Assembly (NCBI GenBank): GCA_015056495.1
Contig: SVGC01000007.1
Span: 1 to 64,000, forward strand
DNA from: Butyrivibrio sp.
GTDB taxonomy: Bacteria; Bacillota; Clostridia; Lachnospirales; Lachnospiraceae
Length of the DNA stretch: 64,000 nucleotides
Reading direction: 5' to 3'
How positions within the stretch are numbered: the first letter of the stretch is position 1; each line of letters opens with the position of its first letter. The notes beneath the pieces were generated by a model, which made no database searches, was not told where the DNA came from, and saw nothing but the letters and a program-made list of their open reading frames with translations. A program made the position numbers and the translations under genes. Below are positions 1-8,641 of this stretch, in pieces.

Positions 1-42
1 AAAGAAGAAGCTATGGAATATATAGAAAAGTACAGAATATAA
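1..42 (+). CDS. 3' end of a gene cut by the window edge
   Basis: The first bases read in frame as the last 13 residues of a protein (ending MEYIEKYRI) followed by a TAA stop. Nothing more of this gene is in the window, so its function cannot be named. It lies just upstream of an Rpn-type nuclease remnant on the same strand and could belong to that degraded copy or to a separate gene. A short open end like this can also occur by chance, so confidence is low. Confidence 0.3.
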   Translation, partial: KEEAMEYIEKYRI

Positions 43-75
43 CTGTTACATAGCTAATGAAACTATCCTAATACA

Positions 76-336
76 AGGAAATTAAGATGATGACAAATAA
101 TAACCCATCCCTAAATTCAACTGCAGAGTCAATCTATATCTACAATGCAGATGATATTCATTGCTGATCAATGCCGAGCCAGAGAAGAGGCAATTCTACA
201 TGAAAAAATAATGAATGATAAGCTAGCTAAGCTCACTGATGAAAATAATTCACTTACTAATGAAAATGCTTCGCTGACTAATGAAATAGCCCGTCTTAAA
301 AATCTATTAAAAGACAATGGTATAAAAGAGGAATAA
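76..336 (+). pseudogene. Remnant of Rpn-type PD-(D/E)XK nuclease/transposase (3' end only)
   Basis: This stretch is a near-copy of the last third of the intact Rpn-type gene that starts at 2628. Both share the segment encoding NNNPSLNSTAESIY, the DQCRAREE block, the SLTNEN heptads and the tail ARLKNLL. Compared with the intact gene, one extra base near position 157 shifts the frame between the NADDI and DQCRARE segments, and the catalytic N-terminal part is absent. It is therefore a dead fragment. It has two 21-nt heptad units where the intact gene has six. The same hairpin terminator follows both copies. Confidence 0.85.
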
Positions 337-343
337 TTTATAT

Positions 344-365
344 GCGGTCTGCTTTGGCAGGCCGC
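344..365 (+). terminator. Hairpin after the Rpn remnant
   Basis: GCGGTCTGC and GCAGGCCGC pair over nine positions (one G-T) around a short TTTG loop, with no clear T-run behind. The same hairpin follows the intact Rpn copy near 3560, so it travels with the gene. Probably a terminator. Confidence 0.6.
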
Positions 366-372
366 AATTCAA

Positions 373-603
373 CTAATTTCCTAAATCCGTAAGAAATAAC
401 AAGCTATAGCTTTCTTCAAAGGACTGAATGCGGTATATGTTATTGATGAATCCTTCAACTTTTTCAGCAGATTCAAAGAGACACTCTGCATCTAACTCAG
501 AGTAGAGCTCGCAAATTTTTAGCGGTAGTTCTCTTCCGTTCTCTCCCGGATGTTGGATTGGAGGTCCGTCCATGTATAATACTTGCTTCATAGATATTAA
601 CAT
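373..603 (-). CDS. Small protein of unknown function downstream of GlfT2-like gene
   Basis: A 76-residue open frame that begins inside the stop region of the upstream glycosyltransferase gene and overlaps it by a few bases, which suggests translational coupling. I prefer the ATG at 603 (MLISMKQ) over the longer open frame, which would run deep into the glycosyltransferase; an ATG at 591 is also possible. The product is acidic, with no signal peptide, membrane segment or recognisable domain. It could be a small companion protein or the shortened end of a larger gene. I do not recognise it. Confidence 0.5.
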   Translation of the reverse strand: MLISMKQVLYMDGPPIQHPGENGRELPLKICELYSELDAECLFESAEKVEGFINNIYRIQSFEESYSLLFLTDLGN

Positions 604-2372
604 TCTTTGTTCGCCCTTATTTTGTATTTCCTTTCTATCAGGCTGTATTTTACCAGAAGTAACACTGTAGAGCATGCAATTATTCCCGCGCACTTTATAC
701 CCTTACTGATTTTCCTGGTCTCGATATATCCACGATCAGCCTCAGGTTCATATAACAAGACCTTTCCTTTTTTATACAACGACCAGGGTGAGTCGGCATT
801 GCAATAGTAACCCATCTTTTTGTCTGGAGGCAGTAACCACCCATTTAAAGAGATGATTTTTTTTAAACTTTTTCCTTGCTTGCGCTCTTTCCAGAATTTC
901 ATGTTTGCAGTTAGTCTGGCTTCTTCACTTAGTTTTTCTACTTTCAGCTTTTGGTAATCCTCAGCAGGAAGGATCTCTCTGAGTGGTCTCATAACAACGT
1001 TACGCTTATATTGATTCATGATTTCCAGATGGAGATTCTCTCCATCTATTGTATCAAGCCAGTCAGGACCCTTGAGGAAATCTTTGATCCCTTGATATGC
1101 AAGATTCATCTCCTCATATCGGAGAGTTAGAAGAGGTGCTGCCAATTGCTTAGTAGCCCATCTTGCCACCTTTATAGGCCTTATTTCATCCATTACAGCA
1201 ACCGTTATAAGCTGATTTCTTGTGTTGTAATAGTGATTGACACCGGGAAATCTTAGTTCAAATCCCTGATGCCATACTCCTATCCCCGGAATAAGGGCAA
1301 TTCTTCCCTCAGAGTGTTGCCTGCAGAATAATATATCATCAAAATGTATGAATAAGGGCATGGGGAGATTATCTTTGGTTATAATCTTCATGCTATAGGT
1401 ACAACACCACCATCCACTGTAGAGGCTTTTCTCCGTATCGGGACTGACAATTTCTGGCCTTATGCAAGTATCAAATTCTCGTAAATCTAACATGTGAGCT
1501 GGACTTTCTACACTGAATTTATAATGATGCTCTCCAAATGCATAGAGCATATATGGCATATCTTCCCGCCACATTGCACCGCCGACAGTGATATCTTCAT
1601 ACTCAGATTTTAGTGCTTTTAAGAAACCCACTATCCTCGAAAAAATTTCCGGATCAAACACTGCATCATCATCAAGAAGCATCAGGTTTGTAAGTCCAAG
1701 ATCTTCTTTCCTGGATATGGCCTCTTCCATCGCTCTGGTAAAGCCACCTGTTCCACCATTGTTCTTGTTCTCAATAAGAGTCAGAAGTCTGTTACCGCCA
1801 ATCTCATAAGCCCTATTCTGAAGACTTATATATTCCTCTAACCCAGTTAATGTACTTCCATTATCCACAAGAAATACATGGAAAAGAGCTCGTATCTCCG
1901 GGTTATTCTCGAAATAATCCATCATACTTTTAAGGTTTCTAAGGACATATTTCTCTCTCTTAAAAGTACAGATACCTATAGCTACCTTTATATCGCGGCT
2001 TTCATTAACTCTTCCCTCATAAGTGCCTTTGACAATCCATGGCCTATTAGCATCAGTGAGCTCAACCTTAAACCAGAAAACACCATTCACATACAGGTCA
2101 TAAGGTAGTTCTAAAACAACTTCTGATTCCTGGTCCGAGATATTACTTACTTCATATAGCACATCTCTATCATGCATAAGGATAATTCTCTTAACATTTT
2201 TGACCATCAGCTCCAGATGCAGATCACTGATATCACAGTATTTGTGATATTTCTCTAGATAAAAGAGATTGAAGTACCCGTCAAACATAATAAAGCCCTC
2301 TTCCCTATGGAGATAGAGAGCTTCTTCATTACATATTTGTTTAGTGGGATATAGAAGTGATTGTAGTTTCAT
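597..2372 (-). CDS. GlfT2-like galactofuranosyl-type glycosyltransferase (GT2)
   Basis: A 591-residue protein with the layout of the GlfT2 family: an N-terminal beta-sandwich-like region (about 1-125), a GT-A domain (about 128-375) and a C-terminal helical region. Visible motifs are the nucleotide/metal-binding DDD at 234-236 (LLDDDAVFD), GWWCCTYS near 320, the acidic HFDD at 343-346, and WHQ at 367-369 matching the family's metal-binding Trp-His. A single hydrophobic stretch near 558-577 may anchor it to the membrane. GlfT2 relatives add galactofuranose or similar sugars to surface glycans, using UDP-sugar on the cytoplasmic face. It probably serves the surface polysaccharide encoded next to it, although an Rpn gene separates it from that cluster. 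The exact sugar is not deducible. Confidence 0.82.
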   Translation of the reverse strand: MKLQSLLYPTKQICNEEALYLHREEGFIMFDGYFNLFYLEKYHKYCDISDLHLELMVKNVKRIILMHDRDVLYEVSNISDQESEVVLELPYDLYVNGVFWFKVELTDANRPWIVKGTYEGRVNESRDIKVAIGICTFKREKYVLRNLKSMMDYFENNPEIRALFHVFLVDNGSTLTGLEEYISLQNRAYEIGGNRLLTLIENKNNGGTGGFTRAMEEAISRKEDLGLTNLMLLDDDAVFDPEIFSRIVGFLKALKSEYEDITVGGAMWREDMPYMLYAFGEHHYKFSVESPAHMLDLREFDTCIRPEIVSPDTEKSLYSGWWCCTYSMKIITKDNLPMPLFIHFDDILFCRQHSEGRIALIPGIGVWHQGFELRFPGVNHYYNTRNQLITVAVMDEIRPIKVARWATKQLAAPLLTLRYEEMNLAYQGIKDFLKGPDWLDTIDGENLHLEIMNQYKRNVVMRPLREILPAEDYQKLKVEKLSEEARLTANMKFWKERKQGKSLKKIISLNGWLLPPDKKMGYYCNADSPWSLYKKGKVLLYEPEADRGYIETRKISKGIKCAGIIACSTVLLLVKYSLIERKYKIRANKEC

Positions 2373-2424
2373 GGAATACGATACCTCGATATTATTCAGC
2401 TTAGTATTTAATTCAAAAAATAAT

Positions 2425-2454
2425 TTGCCAATCCATATAGATATATGTTATATT
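2425..2454 (+). promoter_or_regulatory. Candidate sigma-A promoter for the Rpn-type gene
   Basis: TTGCCA followed after 18 bases by TATATT, in the AT-rich gap between the divergent GlfT2-like and Rpn-type genes. The match is weak and AT-rich sequence gives many such hits. It is offered only as the best -35/-10 pair seen in the 255-base gap. Confidence 0.3.
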
Positions 2455-2627
2455 ATAAAACGTTGTCAGAATTCTATCTGACGTATATATATTTTCATTA
2501 TTTCATGGACTAATCGTCCGTAAGCTCCAAACTATTGCATGCAAAAGCTTAACTGAAATAAGAAACATTATAGTACTGAATTTATTTGTAGCTACCAGTA
2601 AAAACTTTTAGGAAGGAAAAACGTATA

Positions 2628-3551
2628 TTGAAACATATTTACCGATTTCAAAGTGCTTCAGGCGCTCTGAAATATAACTTAACCAATGACTACATGTTCC
2701 GTGTAGTCCTGCAGCAAAATAACGACAGTCTTGTATTACTTCTCAGCGCTATATTACATATCCCAAGAGAAAAAATAACCAGTGCAAAAATACTAAATAC
2801 AATAATCCCAGGCGCTTCCATAGATGACAAAGAATACCATCTGGATATTTTGGTATCGTTAAATGACAATACAATCATTAATCTTGAAATGCAAGTCATT
2901 GATTATGGCAATTGGAACGACAGGTCTCTGGGATACTTGTGCAGGAAATTTGATAATGTATCAAAAGGCAGCGATTATAGCGAAGTCAAACCAGTGTATC
3001 ACATCAGTTTCCTTGACTTTACCCTTTTCAAAGATCATCCTGAATTTTTTGCCAAATACCATCTCAGAAACGATATTGACAGCTATCTATATAATGACAA
3101 ATTTAATCTCTACGTGATAGAATTAAATCATACAAACTTGGCCACAGAAGAAGACAAAAGATATAAGATAGACACCTGGGCCAAGTTATTTAAAGCAACT
3201 ACCTGGGAGGAAATTAAAATGATAACAAATAATAACCCATCCCTAAATTCAACAGCAGAGTCAATTTATGTCTACAACGCAGATGATATCATTGCTGATC
3301 AATGCCGTGCCAGAGAAGAGACTATCCTACATGAAAAAGTAATGAATGAAAGGCTCGCTAAGCTCTCTGAGGAAAACAATTCACTGACTGATAAAAACGC
3401 TTCGCTAACTAATAAAAATGCTTCGCTGACTAGTGAAAACGCATCACTGACCAATGAAAATGCTTCGCTGACTAGTGAAAACGTATCACTGACTAATGAA
3501 ATAGCTCGTCTTAAAAATCTATTAAAAGAAAATGGTATAAAAGAAAAATAA
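2628..3551 (+). CDS. Rpn-type recombination-promoting nuclease / PD-(D/E)XK transposase-like protein
   Basis: A 307-residue protein starting at TTG, nine bases after a GGAAGGA ribosome site. The N-terminal two thirds carry the PD-(D/E)XK signature of the Rpn (transposase_31-like) family: NDYMFR near 20, catalytic Asp73 in HLDILV, Glu87 and Gln89 in NLEMQV, and a WxxR-Y motif. Family members cut DNA and promote RecA-independent recombination; whether they move themselves is less clear. The C-terminal part is a predicted coiled coil of perfect seven-residue repeats (SLTNENA type) ending in ARLKNLL, which may oligomerise the protein. A truncated copy of its 3' end lies at 76-336, so the gene has been duplicated in this region. 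Confidence 0.82.
   Translation: MKHIYRFQSASGALKYNLTNDYMFRVVLQQNNDSLVLLLSAILHIPREKITSAKILNTIIPGASIDDKEYHLDILVSLNDNTIINLEMQVIDYGNWNDRSLGYLCRKFDNVSKGSDYSEVKPVYHISFLDFTLFKDHPEFFAKYHLRNDIDSYLYNDKFNLYVIELNHTNLATEEDKRYKIDTWAKLFKATTWEEIKMITNNNPSLNSTAESIYVYNADDIIADQCRAREETILHEKVMNERLAKLSEENNSLTDKNASLTNKNASLTSENASLTNENASLTSENVSLTNEIARLKNLLKENGIKEK
3378..3503 (+). repeat. Six 21-nt in-frame tandem repeats encoding coiled-coil heptads
   Basis: Six tandem 21-nt units encode (A/N/V)SLTxxN heptads in the C-terminal coiled coil of the Rpn-type gene. The remnant copy holds only two units (247-288). The length difference fits expansion or contraction by slippage or unequal recombination, which would change coiled-coil length in whole heptads without breaking the frame. 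Confidence 0.85.
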
Positions 3552-3557
3552 TTAATT

Positions 3558-3581
3558 CGCGGTCTGCTATGGCAGGCCGCG
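3558..3581 (+). terminator. Hairpin terminator after the Rpn-type gene
   Basis: CGCGGTCTGC and GCAGGCCGCG form a ten-pair stem (one G-T) with a TATG loop, a few bases past the stop codon. It is nearly identical to the hairpin after the Rpn remnant. Confidence 0.65.
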
Positions 3582-3694
3582 TTACATTTACCTGTTTTAA
3601 TTTAGGGGTTTTGAATGTAAATCAATACCTGATTTGGAGAAACTCTAAAAACACTATGCGCAGTATATCAATTTCATTAAAATCAAGTACTACA

Positions 3695-3940
3695 TTACTT
3701 TAGAAGATGTTTTTCTATAGAATTCATCATTTCACCAACATTTTTGAACCCTTGAATTTCTCCCATAGTAAACTTGATTCCAAAATGTCCCTCAATCTCA
3801 TGTATCAAGCTTAGATGTGCAAGTGAATCCCAATCTTTAACATCATGAGCTGTTGTAGCTTCAGTAACTACAAGTTCGTCATCTTCAAATTCATCACGAA
3901 GTATATCCTGTACCTGACTTAAAATCTCTTCTCTACTCAT
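3695..3940 (-). CDS. Acyl carrier protein (paired with FkbH-like gene)
   Basis: An 81-residue acidic four-helix carrier protein. The phosphopantetheine site is Ser39 in KDWDSLAHLSL, the DSL motif of carrier proteins. It lies directly downstream of the FkbH-like gene, and this pairing is typical of systems in which FkbH loads a three-carbon glyceryl unit from 1,3-bisphosphoglycerate onto a carrier protein. In this cluster the loaded carrier could hand its acyl group to one of the two MBOAT proteins at the membrane, as DltC does for DltB. It is the last gene of the polysaccharide cluster. It is distinct from the second carrier protein at 10700-10927. Confidence 0.85.
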   Translation of the reverse strand: MSREEILSQVQDILRDEFEDDELVVTEATTAHDVKDWDSLAHLSLIHEIEGHFGIKFTMGEIQGFKNVGEMMNSIEKHLLK

Positions 3941-4007
3941 TTATTCTTCCTTCTTTCTATCATTATTTTTCGCAATAAACTAAACGCTCTAAATAATCGT
4001 TTTTCTA

Positions 4008-5753
4008 TTATTCACTTTCCTTGATATATACATCTCTAGGCTTATAATCAGCTATGGTAATTTCGTATTTACCATCGTCCACTTCAGTAAATCCAAATGT
4101 CTTGTATATATCCTTTACCATTTTATTCTTAGCCGTAGGAATATATTCAGCAGACAGTTTCTCAAATCCACTAGCCTTTGCCGTCTCTATTATCTTATTG
4201 ACTGTAAATTCTTCCATACCACGCTTAAGAACTCTGCAGCTCATAAGCCAAGTGTCAACAAAAAGCTCTTTATCAGATTTCTTTTCTAGAATAACTACAG
4301 AAACCAGGCCATGATCTCCAAATTTGTCCTTAAGTGTGTAATAAAGCGTTAGGTAGTGATCATCAGCAGCAATCTTCTCAATCTCATCCTCTGTGTATCG
4401 AATAGTTCTGAGATTAAACTGATTAGATCTCTGGGTCAGCTGTGCTATTCTTGCAAATCTTACCTGTTCAAAAGGCTTAGCTTCTCCCACCATTTCAAGG
4501 CTCTTTAAATAGTCATCTATAGATTCAAAGGTCTGCTCAAGCTTCTTTCTCTCATACTCAGCCTGGTATTGTGCTGTACGATCAGATCCTGCTCCGGTAA
4601 AAGAAGCTACTTCAAAATAGTTTTGCTCCTGCAAAAACTGCAAATACAATGCTGGATCTTCAGGAAGTTCCGGAACTGTTATTTCTGGTATCATCTGCCT
4701 TACAAGATTTCTCTCAAAAGGATTGTCATCCAAGAAAACAATAGAATCCATTCCTATGTTGAGGGTTTCCTGAATCAGCCGTATATTAGAAGCCTTATCA
4801 TCCCAGTTTGCAACAAACACTGAAATATCCGACAATCGCAGAATCATTTCATCGTGTTTTTCAAAGGGCTCTTTAGCAGTATCTTCGTTATTTTTACTGC
4901 ATATGGCAAGGATAATTCCGCATTCCTTAAGCTGTTTAAGCCACCTTTGGAGATCTGTAAATGCATGTCCTCTCCCCAACTCACCAATTTCAATGCCGCC
5001 CATACCATCATCGCCTATAACGCCACCCCAAAGAGTATTGTCAAGGTCGCAGATTACACACTTCTTAATCTGTCCATTCATTGCTTTGATAACATCGATA
5101 ACAGACTTAGCCACATATGGAAGCGCATCCATGGCTATTGTCATTTTCGCATTATAATATAGCGACGCATCATAGAAACTGTGTTGACCAAGATGTAACT
5201 GTATTCCTAATAAGTCGATGGGATAGACATCACTTCTTGCAGACATCTTTTCTTCCAACAAAAAACTAAGTTTTCTTATTTGATAAGCAAAGGAACTAGC
5301 AGTTTTAGCACCAAAACTCCCCAACGCATTATCCTGAATATCTGTAAAGTTCATCTGAAGAATTCTACACCCTGCATTTGAAACAATTATGTTCCAGTAC
5401 CCTTCAAGCTTACCAATCATCTCATCAGCAAAACCTGCTTTCTCTGACATTGGCATATCAAGAAAATCTTCATATAACTTATCCGTTGACAGATAAAGCA
5501 ATATACAATCGGGTCTAAATTCATATGTTTCAGATGCTAAATCAAGAAGCTGCGCATCAATCTGATTGTAATCTGCGTCAAATATTTCTACGCCTATATT
5601 ATTGAGATTAGCATATCCCCTTATTGCTGTCGCCAGAAACTGCGTTGCGCAATTACCTAAGATTGCGACTCTCGTCTTCTTGATAGTATCTGGAGCAGTT
5701 TTTCTAGCTGCTTTTTTCAACTCATTAAATGAATACACGATTCCTTCCTCCAA
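4008..5753 (-). CDS. FkbH-like HAD-IIIC protein (glyceryl-carrier synthase candidate)
   Basis: A 581-residue protein with the full three-part FkbH layout: an N-terminal SGNH-like region (about 28-200, with ILGNCATQF), a HAD-IIIC domain carrying DLDNT at 236-240 and LDDNPFER at 341-348, and a C-terminal GNAT-like domain that begins around the family motif QRSNQFNLRT at 441-450. Known FkbH/OzmB-type proteins take a glyceryl group from 1,3-bisphosphoglycerate, dephosphorylate it and attach it to a carrier protein; the neighbouring gene is such a carrier. It is cytoplasmic, with no signal or membrane segment. The context, an ABC polysaccharide exporter and MBOAT/SGNH pairs, suggests the glyceryl unit or a derivative decorates a surface glycan. 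That substrate link is inference. Confidence 0.85.
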   Translation of the reverse strand: MEEGIVYSFNELKKAARKTAPDTIKKTRVAILGNCATQFLATAIRGYANLNNIGVEIFDADYNQIDAQLLDLASETYEFRPDCILLYLSTDKLYEDFLDMPMSEKAGFADEMIGKLEGYWNIIVSNAGCRILQMNFTDIQDNALGSFGAKTASSFAYQIRKLSFLLEEKMSARSDVYPIDLLGIQLHLGQHSFYDASLYYNAKMTIAMDALPYVAKSVIDVIKAMNGQIKKCVICDLDNTLWGGVIGDDGMGGIEIGELGRGHAFTDLQRWLKQLKECGIILAICSKNNEDTAKEPFEKHDEMILRLSDISVFVANWDDKASNIRLIQETLNIGMDSIVFLDDNPFERNLVRQMIPEITVPELPEDPALYLQFLQEQNYFEVASFTGAGSDRTAQYQAEYERKKLEQTFESIDDYLKSLEMVGEAKPFEQVRFARIAQLTQRSNQFNLRTIRYTEDEIEKIAADDHYLTLYYTLKDKFGDHGLVSVVILEKKSDKELFVDTWLMSCRVLKRGMEEFTVNKIIETAKASGFEKLSAEYIPTAKNKMVKDIYKTFGFTEVDDGKYEITIADYKPRDVYIKESE

Positions 5754-5785
5754 TAGAAATAGTTATGGTGGATAAAAACACATTG

Positions 5786-7783
5786 TTACATTGTAACTGA
5801 TTTCATGACTTTTTTATAAACAAACATGATTAACAAGGAAATCAATCCTGCTAACAACCATTGTATTAGGGTTCCACTTATAAGTTGGGTTAGATTATTA
5901 TGATCTTGTATAACCCCACCATTGATCAAGTAACCATTAATAATCATTTGCAAAGGCCCGAAAATAAAAAATATCCCAATTGTACTTGAAAAAGCCGTCG
6001 TTAACAAAGCCGCAATATTTGGAAACATTTCATCAACCTTTATTCTTATTAATATATCAACTCCTACAATAGCCATTACAGAGATGGTATAATACGTTGG
6101 CTTAACAAGATATTCTATCCCATGGAAATCGAGAAAAATTTGGGAAAACATAGTTAAAAAAAAGGCTAAAACAAAAATAATTACTTCTCTGCTACCTTTC
6201 AGTATTCTCTGACTATATCTTGATATCATATGTCCAACGCAGAAATAATAAAAATAACAGATTGTTCCTGAATAAAATGGAAAACTTGGCTTGCCTCCAT
6301 TAGCCTGACCATATAGATCAAATCCTGGAAACATAAACAAAAAGATCCATAGCACTATTAACACTAGCCTGAGTGTACTTGCATTAAACAACTGTAGTAT
6401 TCTTGCCACAAATGGCGTCGCTAGCATCATAAGAATAAAAAAACGTGCTGTCCAAAGATTTCCTATATCTACGTATTTTATTAGCATAGCCTCTTTTAGC
6501 CACACTATTACATCTATAGTTCTTTTATTCCAGATATGTAAGAAAAGCTGATATAATACAACCCACATCTCCCACATGACAACAACAGGTAAAAATATTC
6601 TTAGATAGTAATAATGGATTTTCTCTCTGGTACTATAATCTCTTCCCAATAAATCAAATCCCAATAATATCAATAGCATAGGGAAACCTACCGAACCTAA
6701 AATAAAAAAAAGATATCCTACTTCTCTAGTGAGTAATGACAGCTCATTTTCTGCATTATAATTTATGCCGAAAACGCTCTGACATGCCGCAAGCATCATA
6801 AAAAGAAAGATTGCACATACTCCAGCTATTTTTTTTCCCTGTGTTCCTCCCCCTTTCCATTTTACAGAAAAAGCCTCCTGACGCCTCTGCCGTTCTAAAC
6901 GTTGCTGTTCTCTTTCAATTTTCCTACGATTCTTACTGCCTGATGAGCTTTCTTCAGTACCATGCAGTTCTTTTGGCTCATTATAATATGCTGAAGGTTC
7001 TTTAATACGTCGCTGTTCGTCCTCAAGCTCATCTCGCTCTTCACGGTGCCTTGCCATGGCATTTTCATAATGATTACATACTGTTTCTGTATCACCGTCT
7101 TCAATGATTCGACCGTTTTCTAACCAAATGCATCTCTCTGCAATTTCCTTGATTTGTTTCATAGAATGAGATACCAAAACTATCGTGACTCCGGATTGTC
7201 TTAACTCATCCAATTTATGCATACATTTTTCCTGGAAGGCCTGATCTCCAACAGCAAGAATTTCATCTATAAGAAGGATGTCCGCATCCACGTTGATGGC
7301 CACCGAAAACGCAAGGCGCATATACATACCGGAAGAATAAGTCCTTACAGGATTATCTATGAACTCCTCTAACTCAGAAAACCTAATAATCTCGTCAATC
7401 CGATTATCTACCGCTTTTTTCTTTATTCCAAGTATAGCGGCATTTATATAGATATTTTCTCGCCCACTCATGTCAGGATGGAATCCTGCGCCAAGCTCAA
7501 TAAGGCTAGATACTTTTCCAATTACCGTGACAGTGCCTTTATTGGGGTAAAGAATCTTTGTAATCATCTTTAAAGTCGTGGACTTTCCGCAGCCATTCTG
7601 TCCAATGAGGGCCACGGTTTCACCCTGATGAACCTTGAAAGAAATCCCTTTGAGAATCTCTCGCTCTTCATATCTGGATCTTCCAGGATTGACGAATTGC
7701 TCTTTTAACATGGAACCCTTGTCGTAGTAGACTCGGAAACTCTTATATACATCGCTCACATCTATAATCACAGGTCTCTCCAT
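5786..7783 (-). CDS. Wzt/TagH-type ABC ATPase fused to an acyltransferase-3-like membrane domain
   Basis: A 665-residue fusion. Residues about 5-240 are a polysaccharide-exporter ATPase: Walker A GQNGCGKST at 61-69, signature YSSGMYM around 149-155, Walker B ILLIDE around 169-174, and H-loop VSHS at 204-207. A charged linker (about 240-315) follows. Residues 318-660 are a multi-pass membrane domain resembling acyltransferase-3: YYYLRIFLPVVVMW near 391, LWTARFFILMMLATPF, and FYYFCVGHMISRY. The usual Wzt sugar-binding C-terminal domain is absent. The first helix reads IFLFMMLAACQS where AT3 enzymes normally have a catalytic His at its end, so acyl transfer by this domain is doubtful. The start codon abuts the permease stop. 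The ATPase powers export of the lipid-linked glycan; the membrane domain may modify, recognise or guide it. Confidence 0.85.
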   Translation of the reverse strand: MERPVIIDVSDVYKSFRVYYDKGSMLKEQFVNPGRSRYEEREILKGISFKVHQGETVALIGQNGCGKSTTLKMITKILYPNKGTVTVIGKVSSLIELGAGFHPDMSGRENIYINAAILGIKKKAVDNRIDEIIRFSELEEFIDNPVRTYSSGMYMRLAFSVAINVDADILLIDEILAVGDQAFQEKCMHKLDELRQSGVTIVLVSHSMKQIKEIAERCIWLENGRIIEDGDTETVCNHYENAMARHREERDELEDEQRRIKEPSAYYNEPKELHGTEESSSGSKNRRKIEREQQRLERQRRQEAFSVKWKGGGTQGKKIAGVCAIFLFMMLAACQSVFGINYNAENELSLLTREVGYLFFILGSVGFPMLLILLGFDLLGRDYSTREKIHYYYLRIFLPVVVMWEMWVVLYQLFLHIWNKRTIDVIVWLKEAMLIKYVDIGNLWTARFFILMMLATPFVARILQLFNASTLRLVLIVLWIFLFMFPGFDLYGQANGGKPSFPFYSGTICYFYYFCVGHMISRYSQRILKGSREVIIFVLAFFLTMFSQIFLDFHGIEYLVKPTYYTISVMAIVGVDILIRIKVDEMFPNIAALLTTAFSSTIGIFFIFGPLQMIINGYLINGGVIQDHNNLTQLISGTLIQWLLAGLISLLIMFVYKKVMKSVTM

Positions 7784-8563
7784 TTACAGCTCCTCCGCAA
7801 ATCTTTTTTCAAGCGAGGTAAACACAATCCATCCGATGACCAATGAAATAACCGCACTAAGTGCCGCTATTATTAGGTATGATGAATCCGGTGCCTCCTT
7901 GTAATAGAGTATCTGCTGATACATACCGATGACATATAGCATGGGATTTAACCTGAAGGCAGGAAGAAACTTCTCCGGAATAACCTCCAGACTATAGAAC
8001 ATGGGCGTTACATACATCCACACCATCATCAGCACTGAAATAATATGCTCTATATCCCTGAAATATACTTCCACGGCTGATAACAGAAGTGCCAATCCCA
8101 ATGAAAAGAAGTATTCGATTATTATCACAAGAATCAGCCATCCCTGTATTTTCAGATTAATTCCCCATCCTGTAATAAGTAAAATGCTATAGATTATCAC
8201 AAAAGAAATAAGCATATTGGCGCAGTTCACAGTCATGGAAACCATAGGCAGAATCTGTCTTGGGAAATATACTTTTTTCACCAGATCACCTTGATACCTT
8301 ATGGATCCAAGTCCCTGCATGACTCCACCAACAAACATATTCCATGGAAACATACTCACTATGAGGTATATGTGGAACTGTTCAATTCCACTTCTAAAAA
8401 TTTGCGAAAAAACAAAATAATATACCATCATCTGCGCCAGCGGATTAATATACGTCCACAAAAAACCCAATACTGAGCCCTTGTACTTGCCACGCAACTC
8501 ACGATGCGTTAACTCGTATATCATATCCTTGTATTTCCATATACTTTTGACGTCAGTTAACAT
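7784..8563 (-). CDS. Wzm/TagG-type ABC-2 polysaccharide export permease
   Basis: A 259-residue inner-membrane permease with about six hydrophobic segments and the family's N-terminal hallmark (ELTHRELRGKYKGSVLGFLW). I chose the ATG at 8563 (MLTDVKSIW) because a strong GGGAAGG ribosome site stands seven bases upstream; the longer open frame to 8590 has no such support. It pairs with the ATPase encoded immediately after it, whose start directly follows this stop codon. Wzm-type permeases move complete undecaprenyl-linked glycans across the membrane. Presence of this pair, and absence of a Wzy-type polymerase in view, suggests that the polysaccharide is finished in the cytoplasm before export. 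Confidence 0.9.
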   Translation of the reverse strand: MLTDVKSIWKYKDMIYELTHRELRGKYKGSVLGFLWTYINPLAQMMVYYFVFSQIFRSGIEQFHIYLIVSMFPWNMFVGGVMQGLGSIRYQGDLVKKVYFPRQILPMVSMTVNCANMLISFVIIYSILLITGWGINLKIQGWLILVIIIEYFFSLGLALLLSAVEVYFRDIEHIISVLMMVWMYVTPMFYSLEVIPEKFLPAFRLNPMLYVIGMYQQILYYKEAPDSSYLIIAALSAVISLVIGWIVFTSLEKRFAEEL

Positions 8564-8641
8564 ATTAAACCTTCCCATAACGCAGAACAAATGCTCAGCT
8601 TTTTTGATGTTTTCACATCATAGAAAGGGATCAAATCCCAT

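Noticed and set aside
373..693. 106-residue version of the small gene after GlfT2-like
   Set aside because: The extra 30 residues overlap the end of the glycosyltransferase; a start at 603 fits a coupled gene better.
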